This document shows, piece after piece, positions 52,550-60,101 of a stretch of 64,000 nt of DNA (its first letter is position 1; each line of letters opens with the position of its first letter). This DNA comes from Massilia sp. Root133 (GTDB lineage Bacteria; Pseudomonadota; Gammaproteobacteria; Burkholderiales; Burkholderiaceae_D): assembly GCF_001426525.1 (NCBI RefSeq), contig NZ_LMEW01000012.1:22332-86331 (forward strand), written 5' to 3'. The notes under the pieces are model-generated. The model searched no databases, had not been told where the DNA came from, and saw nothing but the letters and a program-made list of their open reading frames with translations. Both the position numbers and the translations under genes were made by a program.

Positions 52550-55537
52550 ATGACACATTTGCATTCTCCAGGACGCATGACCGTGCTGGCCGCGCTGCTG
52601 GCGGCCCTAGCGGCACCCGTGTTCGCCGCGCCGGGCGGCGTCGTCATCAGCCAGGTCTACGGCGGCGGGGGCAACTCAGGCGCCACCTACAAGAACGATT
52701 ACATCGAGCTGCTGAACACGGGCGACACGGCCGTCACCCTGACGAACTGGAGCGTGCAATACGCATCGGCCACGGGAACGAGCTGGCAGGTAACGAAGCT
52801 GCCCGCCAGCGTCACGCTGGCGGCCGGCCAGTACTACCTCGTGCATGAGGCGCTGGGCAGCGGCGGCACCGACGCGCTGACGCCGGACGCCACCGGCACC
52901 ATCCCGATGAGCGCGACGGCCGGCAAGGTCGCGCTCGTCAACTCGATCACGGCACTGGCGGGCGGCAAGCCGGTCGACAACGTCGTCGACCTCGTCGGCT
53001 TCGGCACCACCGCCGGCTATTACGAAGGCTCGGGCGCGACGCCGGCGCCGTCGAACACGCTGGCCGTGATTCGCAAGAACAATGGGTGCCTGGACTCCAA
53101 CGACAATAGCAGCGACTTCGTCACCGGCGCAGCAAGCCCGCGCACCACGGCCAGCGAACGCGTGTCGTGCAGCGGCGGACCGCTGCCGCAGCCGATCGTG
53201 CTGGCCTGCCCGGGCAGCGTGGGCATCGACGTGGGCACCGGCACGACCGCGCCGCTGCAGGCGAGCGACGCCGACAGCCTCGTCGACAAGGCCGCCATCA
53301 GCAAGGGCGCCGTGTCCGGCATCAGCCTGACGGGCTTCACGCCGGCCACGGCCGATAACCGTACGGCGACCGCGACCCTGGTCGTCGACGCGAGCCTGCC
53401 GGCCGGCACATATCCGGTCGAGATCACGTTCGGCAACGACGCGAGCCAGACCGCGAGCTGCACCGTCAACGTGGCCGTCAGCGGCCTCGTCAAGATCCCG
53501 CAGATCCAGGGCAGCGGCCTGGCGAGCCCGTACGTGAACACGGTGCAGACCACGTCCGGCGTCGTCACGAAGAAACTGGGCAGCGGCTTCACCATCCAGG
53601 ATCCGCAGGGCGACGGCGATCCGGACACGTCCGACGCGATCTTCGTGTTCGGCGCCTCGACCGCAGCCGCGGTGAAAGAAGGCGACCTCGTGCGCGTGAC
53701 GGGCACCGTGACGGAGTTCACGCCGAATGGTGCGAAACGCTCGTACACGGAACTGAAGGACGTCAGTGCCGCCACGGTCCTCGGCAGCGGCAACACGATC
53801 CAGCCCGTCAACATCGACCTGCCGACCGAGTTGAGCCACTACGAAGGCATGCTCGTGCGCTTCACGAGTCCGCTGACCGTCAACGGCAACAGCTACCTGG
53901 GCGACCGCGGCGAACTGGTGCTGGCCAACGGCCGCCGCGAGACGCCGACGAACCGCTACCGCGCCGGCACGCTTGACGCGAACGCGCTGATCGCCGCCAA
54001 CGCGCAGAACATGGTGGTCCTGGACGACGGCATCTTCACCGTGCCGCCGCACATCCCTTACCTCGCTGTCGACAAGACCGTGCGCGCGGGCGATACGGTG
54101 ACGGACCTCGTCGGCGTACTCGACTTCGGCGCCATCGGCGGGGGCGGCGGCTGGTACAAGCTGCAACCGACCGAGACGCCCGTGTTCAGCCGCACGAACG
54201 CACGCGAGGATGCGCCGACCGTCGTGGCGGGCAATGTTCGCGTGGCCAGCGCCAACGTGCTGAACTTCTTCACGACGTTCACGGACGGCACCGACGCGTG
54301 GGGCCGCACGGGGCAGGGCTGCACGATCGGCTCGTCCGCACCGTCCAGGAGCAATTGCCGCGGCGCCGACAACCTGGCCGAGTTCAACCGCCAGCGCGAC
54401 AAGATCGTCAATGAATTGAAAGCGATGAACGCGGACGCCGTCGGCCTGATGGAAATCCAGAACAACGGCGACATCACGGTGAGCTACCTCGTCGACGCGC
54501 TGAACCAGGCGATCGGCGCGCCCACGCCGACGTACGCCTACGTGGCGAAACCGGCCGCGACGGGCACGGACGCGATCCGCGTGGCGATGATCTACAAACC
54601 GGCCGTGCTGACGCCGGTGGGCGGCGCGCTGTCGGACGGCGACGCCGTCAACAACCGTCCGCCGATGGCCCAGACGTTCAAGGTCAACGCGAACGGCGCG
54701 AAGTTCTCGCTGATCGTCAACCACCTGAAGTCGAAGGGCAGCTGCGGCGGCGCGGGTGCCGGCGACACGGACAGCGGCGACGGCCAGGGTTGCTGGACCG
54801 CCACCCGCGTGCTGCAGGCCAAGCGCCTGTTCACCTACTTTATCCCGACCGTCGTGGCCGCCGCAGGCGATCCGGACGTGCTCGCCGTGGGCGACTTCAA
54901 CGCGTATGGCCATGAAGACCCGATCGCGTACTTGACGGACAATGGCATGGTCAACGAGCTGGAGCGCTTCGTGCGGCCGAACGGCACCCCGTATTCGTAC
55001 GTGTTCGACGGCCAGAGCGGCTACCTCGACCACGCGCTGGCCAGCAGCGCCCTCGACCCGCAGGTGGCCGGCGTGACCGAGTGGCACAACAATGCGGACG
55101 AGCCGGATGCGATCGACTACAACCTCGGCGACACGGCCGACGACCCGTACGTGAACAATCCGTTCCGCGCGTCCGACCACGATCCGGTCGTCGTGAGCCT
55201 GAACCTGGCGCCGGCCTACGCCGACGTCACGGCCAGCGTGAAGATCGTGCCGGGCACGCTCGGCTACAACCGCGTCACCGGTAAATTCAGCGGCAACGTG
55301 ACGTTCACGAACACGAGCGGCGCGGCGCTGTCCGGCCCGCTGCAATACGTGCTGCAGGGCCTGCCGGCCGGCGTCACGCTCGACAACAAGAGCGGCGCTT
55401 TCAACGGCGCGCCCTACGTGACCTTGCCGGGCACGACCCTCGCACCGGGCGCGGCCGTGACCGTGGCGCTGACCTTCACGAACCCGTCGAAGACGAGCAT
55501 CACGTTCACGTCCAAACTGTATTCCGGCACCTTTTGA
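52550..55537 (+). CDS. ExeM/NucH-family extracellular endonuclease
   Basis: A 995-residue secreted nuclease. Signal peptide at 1-26 (ending VFAAPGG), a lamin-tail domain at about 30-200 (VVISQVYGGGGNSGATYKND), an OB-fold region around 320-540 (VRVTGTVTEF) and a large endonuclease/exonuclease/phosphatase domain at about 560-885. Active-site motifs are present: MEIQNNG (Glu), NHLKSKG, VGDFNAYGHEDP and SDHDPVVV. The last 110 residues form a beta-rich domain (VKIVPGTLGYNRVTGKFSG). No PEP-CTERM or other anchor is visible, so it is likely released. ExeM-type enzymes cut extracellular DNA and affect biofilm. It lies 12-15 bp upstream of a PEP-CTERM gene. Confidence 0.9.
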   Translation: MTHLHSPGRMTVLAALLAALAAPVFAAPGGVVISQVYGGGGNSGATYKNDYIELLNTGDTAVTLTNWSVQYASATGTSWQVTKLPASVTLAAGQYYLVHEALGSGGTDALTPDATGTIPMSATAGKVALVNSITALAGGKPVDNVVDLVGFGTTAGYYEGSGATPAPSNTLAVIRKNNGCLDSNDNSSDFVTGAASPRTTASERVSCSGGPLPQPIVLACPGSVGIDVGTGTTAPLQASDADSLVDKAAISKGAVSGISLTGFTPATADNRTATATLVVDASLPAGTYPVEITFGNDASQTASCTVNVAVSGLVKIPQIQGSGLASPYVNTVQTTSGVVTKKLGSGFTIQDPQGDGDPDTSDAIFVFGASTAAAVKEGDLVRVTGTVTEFTPNGAKRSYTELKDVSAATVLGSGNTIQPVNIDLPTELSHYEGMLVRFTSPLTVNGNSYLGDRGELVLANGRRETPTNRYRAGTLDANALIAANAQNMVVLDDGIFTVPPHIPYLAVDKTVRAGDTVTDLVGVLDFGAIGGGGGWYKLQPTETPVFSRTNAREDAPTVVAGNVRVASANVLNFFTTFTDGTDAWGRTGQGCTIGSSAPSRSNCRGADNLAEFNRQRDKIVNELKAMNADAVGLMEIQNNGDITVSYLVDALNQAIGAPTPTYAYVAKPAATGTDAIRVAMIYKPAVLTPVGGALSDGDAVNNRPPMAQTFKVNANGAKFSLIVNHLKSKGSCGGAGAGDTDSGDGQGCWTATRVLQAKRLFTYFIPTVVAAAGDPDVLAVGDFNAYGHEDPIAYLTDNGMVNELERFVRPNGTPYSYVFDGQSGYLDHALASSALDPQVAGVTEWHNNADEPDAIDYNLGDTADDPYVNNPFRASDHDPVVVSLNLAPAYADVTASVKIVPGTLGYNRVTGKFSGNVTFTNTSGAALSGPLQYVLQGLPAGVTLDNKSGAFNGAPYVTLPGTTLAPGAAVTVALTFTNPSKTSITFTSKLYSGTF

Positions 55538-55551
55538 TTGAGAGACCGCAC

Positions 55552-56112
55552 ATGATGAACCTGAAAACCTTCTTCTCCCGCGCGCTGCTGGCGCTGTCCC
55601 TGCTGGCCGGCGCCGCGAGCGCGAACCCGGTCTACCACGTGGCCCTCGACACGACGGGCACGAGCGGCGACGGCTACATGCAGATCGACTTCCTGCCGTT
55701 CGCCACGAGCGACGTGCTAACGGCGACGATCAGCGGCCTGGACGGAGCCTTCACGGGGACGCCGTCGCTCGACAACGTGGTGCAATCGGGCGGTTCGTAC
55801 ACGTTCTCGAGCGACGCGTTCTCGGAGTTCTTCCAGTCGATCACGCTGGGCGGCAAATTCGGCTTCGACGTGATGTTCGGCGGCGTGCCGACGGACGGCG
55901 GCAGCATCGGGCTGTCGGTCAGCCTGCTCGACAGCGTGGGCGACTACCTGTCGTTCCAGGCGGCGCAGATCAGCCTGGTGGCGGGGGAGCCGGCGGCGAT
56001 TGCCGTCGATCCCGGCTTCGCGACCGTGAATCCGGTGCCGGAGCCGGAGGATTGGTTGATCGTCGCGACCGGCCTGGTCTTGCTGGGGGCGATGCAGCGG
56101 CGCCGCGCCTGA
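55552..56112 (+). CDS. PEP-CTERM protein of unknown function (NF038129-like)
   Basis: A 186-residue exported protein: signal peptide (LKTFFSRALLALSLLAGAASA), a beta-rich body (YHVALDTTGTSGDGYMQIDF, DVMFGGVPTDGGSIGLSVSLLD), and a C-terminal sorting signal VPEPEDW at 162, hydrophobic helix and RRRA. It resembles a recurring PEP-CTERM family of about 190 residues. It is a predicted substrate of XrtB. The ATG at 55552 was chosen over the TTG at 55534 because it gives a normal signal peptide; an ATG one codon later is equivalent. It is probably co-transcribed with the nuclease gene. A hairpin repeat follows the stop. Confidence 0.82.
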   Translation: MMNLKTFFSRALLALSLLAGAASANPVYHVALDTTGTSGDGYMQIDFLPFATSDVLTATISGLDGAFTGTPSLDNVVQSGGSYTFSSDAFSEFFQSITLGGKFGFDVMFGGVPTDGGSIGLSVSLLDSVGDYLSFQAAQISLVAGEPAAIAVDPGFATVNPVPEPEDWLIVATGLVLLGAMQRRRA

Positions 56113-56126
56113 CCTGCGATCCCAAA

Positions 56127-56200
56127 ACGTCGTCCCTGCGAAGGCAGGGACCCAATCTTGCGTGAGCGCCCAGCATGCAAACTTGGGCGGGAACGACGGT
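56127..56200. repeat. Hairpin repeat of the GCGAAGGC...GGGA type
   Basis: Contains a perfect hairpin TCCCTGC-GAAG-GCAGGGA (56133-56150) and a second stem CCCAA...TTGGG enclosing GCATGC. Outer ends ACGTCGTCCC and GGGAACGACGG are imperfect inverted repeats. It resembles the widespread intergenic palindromes of proteobacteria with the words CCTGCGAAGGCAGGGACCCA. It is unrelated to the copy A-D family. It may also serve as a terminator between the PEP-CTERM gene and the regulator genes. Confidence 0.6.
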
Positions 56201-56212
56201 GGGTTTATTTAT

Positions 56213-56241
56213 TTGTTAAACATATGAATTCCAAATAGAAA
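56213..56241 (+). promoter_or_regulatory. Possible promoter of the regulator pair
   Basis: TTGTTA (56213-56218) and TAGAAA (56236-56241) with a 17-bp spacer in AT-rich DNA, about 60 bp before the ATG at 56309. Each hexamer matches consensus at 4 of 6 positions. Confidence 0.35.
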
Positions 56242-56308
56242 TCATATTGTTCATCGGACTTTGCTTAGTGCATATTCGTTCCTGTTGTCGCCGAGACAAG
56301 GATCTTAT

Positions 56309-56992
56309 ATGCGCGCACATGTCCTCGTGGTGGACCCCGACCCGGCCGTCCGCCAACTGCTGGAACTGAACCTGGCCCGTGCCGGCCACGACGTCCGCCT
56401 GTGCGCGAACGCCGAGTCGGCGCTCGTCCTGCTCGACGATGCCGTCCCCGACATGCTGCTGCTGGAATGGGACCTGCCCGGCCAGTCGGGCGAAGCGCTG
56501 ATCCGGCGCCTGCACGCGCAGGCGCGCACGCGCGGGATCGCCATCATCATGGTGTCCGCGCGCGCAGGGGAGCACGACAAGATCCTCGCGCTGGAGGCCG
56601 GCGCCGACGACTACCTGACGAAACCGTTCAACCCGCGCGAGCTGCTGGCCCGCATGCAGGCCGTGCTGCGCCGGCGTGCGCCGCATGCGTCCGTCGACGC
56701 CGTGCAGATGGCGGGCCTGCACCTCGATCCGTACACGCAGCGCGTGGTGGCCGGGGCGAGCCCCATCGCGCTGGGGCCCGTCGAATTCCGTTTACTAAAC
56801 TTCCTCATGCACCATCCGGAGCGGGTGCACACCCGCTCGCAATTGCTGGACAAGGTCTGGGGCCGGCACGCCGTGCTGGAGGAGCGCACCGTCGACGCCC
56901 ACGTGGGCCGCCTGCGCCACGCGCTGCAGCCGAGCGGTCACCAGGAGCATATCGAAACGGTGCGCGGCACCGGCTACCGCTTCGTGGCCTGA
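56309..56992 (+). CDS. OmpR/PhoB-like regulator with atypical receiver (Asp-to-Glu)
   Basis: A 227-residue protein aligned end to end with PhoB. The receiver at 1-120 has DPD instead of the acidic EDE at 9-11 (position 10 is Pro). At the phospho-acceptor position it has Glu53 (LLEWDLPGQSG, where PhoB has LLDWMLPGGSG). The switch Thr is Ser, and Lys in LTKPFNPREL is kept. The C-terminal winged helix at about 130-227 is intact (SPIALGPVEFRLLNFL, RTVDAHVGRLRHAL, VRGTGYRFVA). A phosphorylation-independent, possibly constitutively active, regulator is likely. The ATG at 56309 has AAGGA 8 bp upstream. epsA begins 2 bp after its stop, so the two are co-translated and should act on the same programme. 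Confidence 0.86.
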   Translation: MRAHVLVVDPDPAVRQLLELNLARAGHDVRLCANAESALVLLDDAVPDMLLLEWDLPGQSGEALIRRLHAQARTRGIAIIMVSARAGEHDKILALEAGADDYLTKPFNPRELLARMQAVLRRRAPHASVDAVQMAGLHLDPYTQRVVAGASPIALGPVEFRLLNFLMHHPERVHTRSQLLDKVWGRHAVLEERTVDAHVGRLRHALQPSGHQEHIETVRGTGYRFVA

Positions 56993-56994
56993 CC

Positions 56995-57714
56995 GTGGAC
57001 CCCGTCGTCATCCTCAGCCGCCAGGAGCAGGAATACCTGCTGTGCGCCATCGAGTCCGGCCTGCGCGTGGCCGGCCCGCACCAGTTCTTCCTGTGGACCC
57101 AGGGCCAGGTGCAGGCGCTGTTGCCGCACCGGGTGCTCGTGTGCCTGCAATTCGGCCATGGCGGCGCGCTGGCGCGGGTGGAATGCCTGCACGGCACCGT
57201 GCTGGCGCCGGGGGCGCAGCAGGCGTTGACCGATCTGGCGCTGCGCATCGCGCGCGGTGGACGGCTGGCAGCGGCGATCGACGCGCACGAGGCGCCGGAC
57301 GGCCTGGGCGGCGAGATCCTGCGGCTGGGGTTCGACAACGTTCTCGCGCATGGCACCGGGCCGACGAGCGCCGGGGGCAGCGTGTTTTTAATGTTCGGCC
57401 TGGCGGCGCGGCCGACGGCGCGTCACGCGTATTTCCTGGAGCTGCTGCTGCCGCACCTGCACCTGGCGCTGGGAAGGCTGCCGGTGGCGCGGACGGCCGT
57501 GGACGGGGCGCCGGCACGTGCGCTCTCCGCGCGCGAGACCGAAATCATCGGCTGGCTGCGGGCGGGGAAGAGCAATGACGAGGTGGGGAGGTTGCTGGGG
57601 ATCAGTGCGCTGACCGTCAAGAACCATTTGCAGCGGATCTACCGCACGCTCGGCGTCAACAACCGGGCGCATGCGCTGGCGCGCTGCATGGATTTACGGC
57701 TGCTGGAGCAGTGA
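56995..57714 (+). CDS. epsA: EpsA, XrtB/PEP-CTERM-associated LuxR-type transcriptional regulator
   Basis: A 239-residue regulator. Residues 1-165 are the EpsA-type input domain (LSRQEQEYLLCAIESGLRVA, FFLWTQGQVQALLPH, HAYFLELLLPHLHLAL), probably helical; its signal is unknown. Residues 172-237 are a LuxR/GerE helix-turn-helix (LSARETEIIGWLRAGKSNDEV, ISALTVKNHLQRIYRTLGV). The family is tied to exosortase-B EPS loci, so its expected targets are the eps genes. It starts at GTG 56995, 2 bp after the OmpR-type gene. It converges with the small lipoprotein gene, whose stop is adjacent. Confidence 0.85.
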   Translation: MDPVVILSRQEQEYLLCAIESGLRVAGPHQFFLWTQGQVQALLPHRVLVCLQFGHGGALARVECLHGTVLAPGAQQALTDLALRIARGGRLAAAIDAHEAPDGLGGEILRLGFDNVLAHGTGPTSAGGSVFLMFGLAARPTARHAYFLELLLPHLHLALGRLPVARTAVDGAPARALSARETEIIGWLRAGKSNDEVGRLLGISALTVKNHLQRIYRTLGVNNRAHALARCMDLRLLEQ

Positions 57715-57975
57715 TCAGGACTGCGGTGCGTCGGCGGCGGCGCGGCGCATGGCTTCGTAGCGGTAGGCTTCGGCGTTCGCGTCGATGATGCGCAGGCCCT
57801 GGCAGCCATCGGCCGCGCAATCCGGGGCGGGCGAGTTGGCCGAGGCGACCTGGGCGGCGCTGCCGGTCATCGCGGCGGTCTGGACCGGCTGGTCGATCTG
57901 GGCGCCACTGCCGCAGGCGGCGAGCAGGGTGGCGAGGGTGACGGCGACAGCGGTACGGAAAGCGGAGATTTTCAT
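57715..57975 (-). CDS. Small putative lipoprotein
   Basis: An 86-residue product with a signal sequence and lipobox LLAAC at about residues 17-21 (SAFRTAVAVTLATLLAAC). The mature part is Ala-rich with one Cys pair (DCAADGC) and a short charged tail. It could be a periplasmic or outer-membrane lipoprotein. Its function is unknown and I recognise no family. The stop is convergent with epsA, with no space for a long terminator. The start ATG at 57975 has a weak ribosome site. Confidence 0.55.
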   Translation of the reverse strand: MKISAFRTAVAVTLATLLAACGSGAQIDQPVQTAAMTGSAAQVASANSPAPDCAADGCQGLRIIDANAEAYRYEAMRRAAADAPQS

Positions 57976-58448
57976 GATTCAAGGCAACGCAAAACTCATC
58001 GATGCGTCACTGTAACCTCGGTTTTTCCGTGGCTCAATATTTTTGTTGTTAATTTCGTGCAAATATTATCTTTTCGAAAGATTTTCGCGTGGAAATAAGC
58101 GACGATAAGCGATGATGTTAGGAAATATCCTCAAAGAAACTTTAAATGCAGTCGAGAAAAAATCGCGCAAAAACCACATAAATCCTTCTTCAATTAACGA
58201 AAAATCATAAAGGATTTCACACAGATAACGGGGTATGCTAGGCAGTCCGTCATCCCCGACCCCAGGGATGGGGGGACGATTGCTGTAACAGTGTTCAGGC
58301 AAGTAGAACGCGGTTAAAATTTTGCGAACAAGAAATCCGTTCGCGAATTCCACCGACGATCGATGCGGGAAAATGATTTGTCGCCATGACGGGGCCATGG
58401 TAGCCTTCACGCAAGGCTTTACACTAAAGCAATAGAGGAGTCGGTTGG
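57976..58448. other. AT-rich intergenic region upstream of the secretion operon
   Basis: A 473-bp region, AT-rich from about 58020 to 58240, with no convincing gene. It has a stem CATCCC/GGGATG at 58251-58270. A weak promoter candidate (TTGTCG, 17 bp, TAGCCT) ends about 45 bp before gspG. A minus-strand ORF of 114 codons within it was judged spurious. The lipoprotein promoter (minus strand) must lie near 57990-58060. Confidence 0.45.
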
Positions 58449-58892
58449 ATGTATCGTGTGCAGAACCAGGACACCGCCGCGCGGGTCCGCCAGGCTGGTT
58501 TTACCCTGCTTGAACTCTTGGTAGTTATCGTTATCATCGGTTTGCTGGCGGCTTACGTCGGCCCGAAATATTTCTCCCAATTGGGCAAATCCGAGGTCAC
58601 GGTCGCCAAGGCCCAGATCGAAGCGTTCGAAAAATCGCTGGACACGTACCGCCTCGACGTCGGCCGCTATCCGACGACGGAGGAGGGCCTGGCCGCGCTG
58701 CTCACGGCGCCGTCGACGGCGTCCGGCAAGTGGAACGGTCCGTACCTGAAGAAGGGTGTCCCGCTCGATCCGTGGGGCCACGCCTACCAGTACCGCGCGC
58801 CCGGCACGAAGGGCGAGTATGAAGTACTCTCGCTCGGCAAGGACGGCCAGCCGGGCGGCGAAGGCGAGAACGCCGACCTCAGCTCCCAATAA
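58449..58892 (+). CDS. gspG: Type II secretion major pseudopilin GspG
   Basis: A 147-residue prepilin. The leader ends at G/FTLLELLVVIVIIGLLAAYVGP with the required Glu5, followed by the GspG calcium/loop region (RYPTTEEGLAALLTAP, NGPYLKKGVPLDPWGHAYQY). Prepilin peptidase should cleave before Phe18. GspG forms the pseudopilus that pushes substrates through the secretin. GAGGAG lies 7-8 bp before the ATG. It heads a run of six or more genes. Confidence 0.92.
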   Translation: MYRVQNQDTAARVRQAGFTLLELLVVIVIIGLLAAYVGPKYFSQLGKSEVTVAKAQIEAFEKSLDTYRLDVGRYPTTEEGLAALLTAPSTASGKWNGPYLKKGVPLDPWGHAYQYRAPGTKGEYEVLSLGKDGQPGGEGENADLSSQ

Positions 58893-58913
58893 CGCCTCCC
58901 GCCTGTCGCTCCC

Positions 58914-60101
58914 ATGCAGTTCGCGGTTCGCACCCTTGCGCCCGACATGCGCATCGCCAGCGTGCTCGTCGACGCCCTCGACGAGGCGGACGCGCGCCGC
59001 CAGGTCGAGGCGCGCGGGCTGTTCGTCAGCGCGATCGAACCCGTGCAGGCGCCGCTGCTGCGCCGCCAGCGCGGCGGCAAGCTGTCGCTCGTGCTGTTCA
59101 GCCAGGAACTGCTCGCGCTGCTGACGGCGGGCCTGGGTATCGTCGAAGGCCTGGAAGCGCTGCTGGAAAAGGAAACCAGTCCCGCCACGCGCAGCGTGCT
59201 GGAACGGCTGCTGGCCGGCCTGCGCGAAGGCAAGCGGTTGTCGGCCGTGATGGCCGCGCAGCCCGCGCTGTTCCCGCCGCTTTACGTGGGCATCGTGCGC
59301 GCGGCCGAGGGGACCAGCGACCTGCCGCGCGCGCTCGAACGCTATATCGAATACCAGCAGCGCATCGACACCGTGCGCGCCAAGGTCGTCAGCGCGTCCA
59401 TCTATCCTGCGATCCTGCTGCTCGTGGGCGGCGGCGTGAGCATTTTTCTGATGTCGTACGTCGTGCCGCGCTTCGCCGAGGTGTACCAGGGCGCGGGCCG
59501 CAACCTGCCGTGGATGTCGCGCCTGATGCTGGACTGGGGCCAGTTCGCGGGCCGGCATGCGGGGGGACTCTTCATCGGCTTCGCCGCCTTCGTCGCATTG
59601 GCCGCCTGGGCGATCCGGCGTGCCCTGAAACAGGGCGGCGCCGCGCGCCTGCTGGCCAGGCTGCCCGGCATCGGCGAGCGCGCCCGCATCTATGAACTCT
59701 CGCGCCTGTACCTCACGCTGGGCATGCTCAACGAAGGCGGCATCACGCTCGTGAACGCGATCGACACCGTGCAGGGCATGGTATCGCCCGGTATCGCCGG
59801 CGGCCTGAAAGCGGCGCGCGCCGCGATCGAGGCGGGACGGCCGATGTCCGACGCGTTCGAGGCGAACGGCCTGACGACGCCGATCTCGCTGCGCATGCTG
59901 CGCGTGGGCGAGCGCACGGGCTCGATGGGCACGATGCTCACGCGTTCGGCCGCGTTCTACGACGGCGAGATCGGCCGCTGGATCGACCGCTTCACCCGTA
60001 CTTTCGAACCCCTGCTGATGGCGGCCATCGGCCTCGTCGTCGGCGCCATCGTCGTGCTGTTGTACATGCCCATTTTCGATCTCGCCGGAGACATGTCGTG
60101 A
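58914..60101 (+). CDS. gspF: Type II secretion inner-membrane protein GspF
   Basis: A 395-residue protein with two T2SF domains, at about 65-185 and 270-390, and three membrane helices (IYPAILLLVGGGVSIFLMSYVVP, about 165-190; GGLFIGFAAFVALAAWA near 218; LMAAIGLVVGAIVVLLYMPIF at the end). It holds the pseudopilus assembly platform and contacts GspE. The stop overlaps the GTG of gspE. Confidence 0.9.
   Translation: MQFAVRTLAPDMRIASVLVDALDEADARRQVEARGLFVSAIEPVQAPLLRRQRGGKLSLVLFSQELLALLTAGLGIVEGLEALLEKETSPATRSVLERLLAGLREGKRLSAVMAAQPALFPPLYVGIVRAAEGTSDLPRALERYIEYQQRIDTVRAKVVSASIYPAILLLVGGGVSIFLMSYVVPRFAEVYQGAGRNLPWMSRLMLDWGQFAGRHAGGLFIGFAAFVALAAWAIRRALKQGGAARLLARLPGIGERARIYELSRLYLTLGMLNEGGITLVNAIDTVQGMVSPGIAGGLKAARAAIEAGRPMSDAFEANGLTTPISLRMLRVGERTGSMGTMLTRSAAFYDGEIGRWIDRFTRTFEPLLMAAIGLVVGAIVVLLYMPIFDLAGDMS

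Noticed and set aside
58066-58410. A 114-codon minus-strand ORF in the AT-rich region upstream of gspG
   Set aside because: No ribosome site, no recognisable motifs, and codon use unlike neighbouring genes; probably chance in AT-rich DNA.
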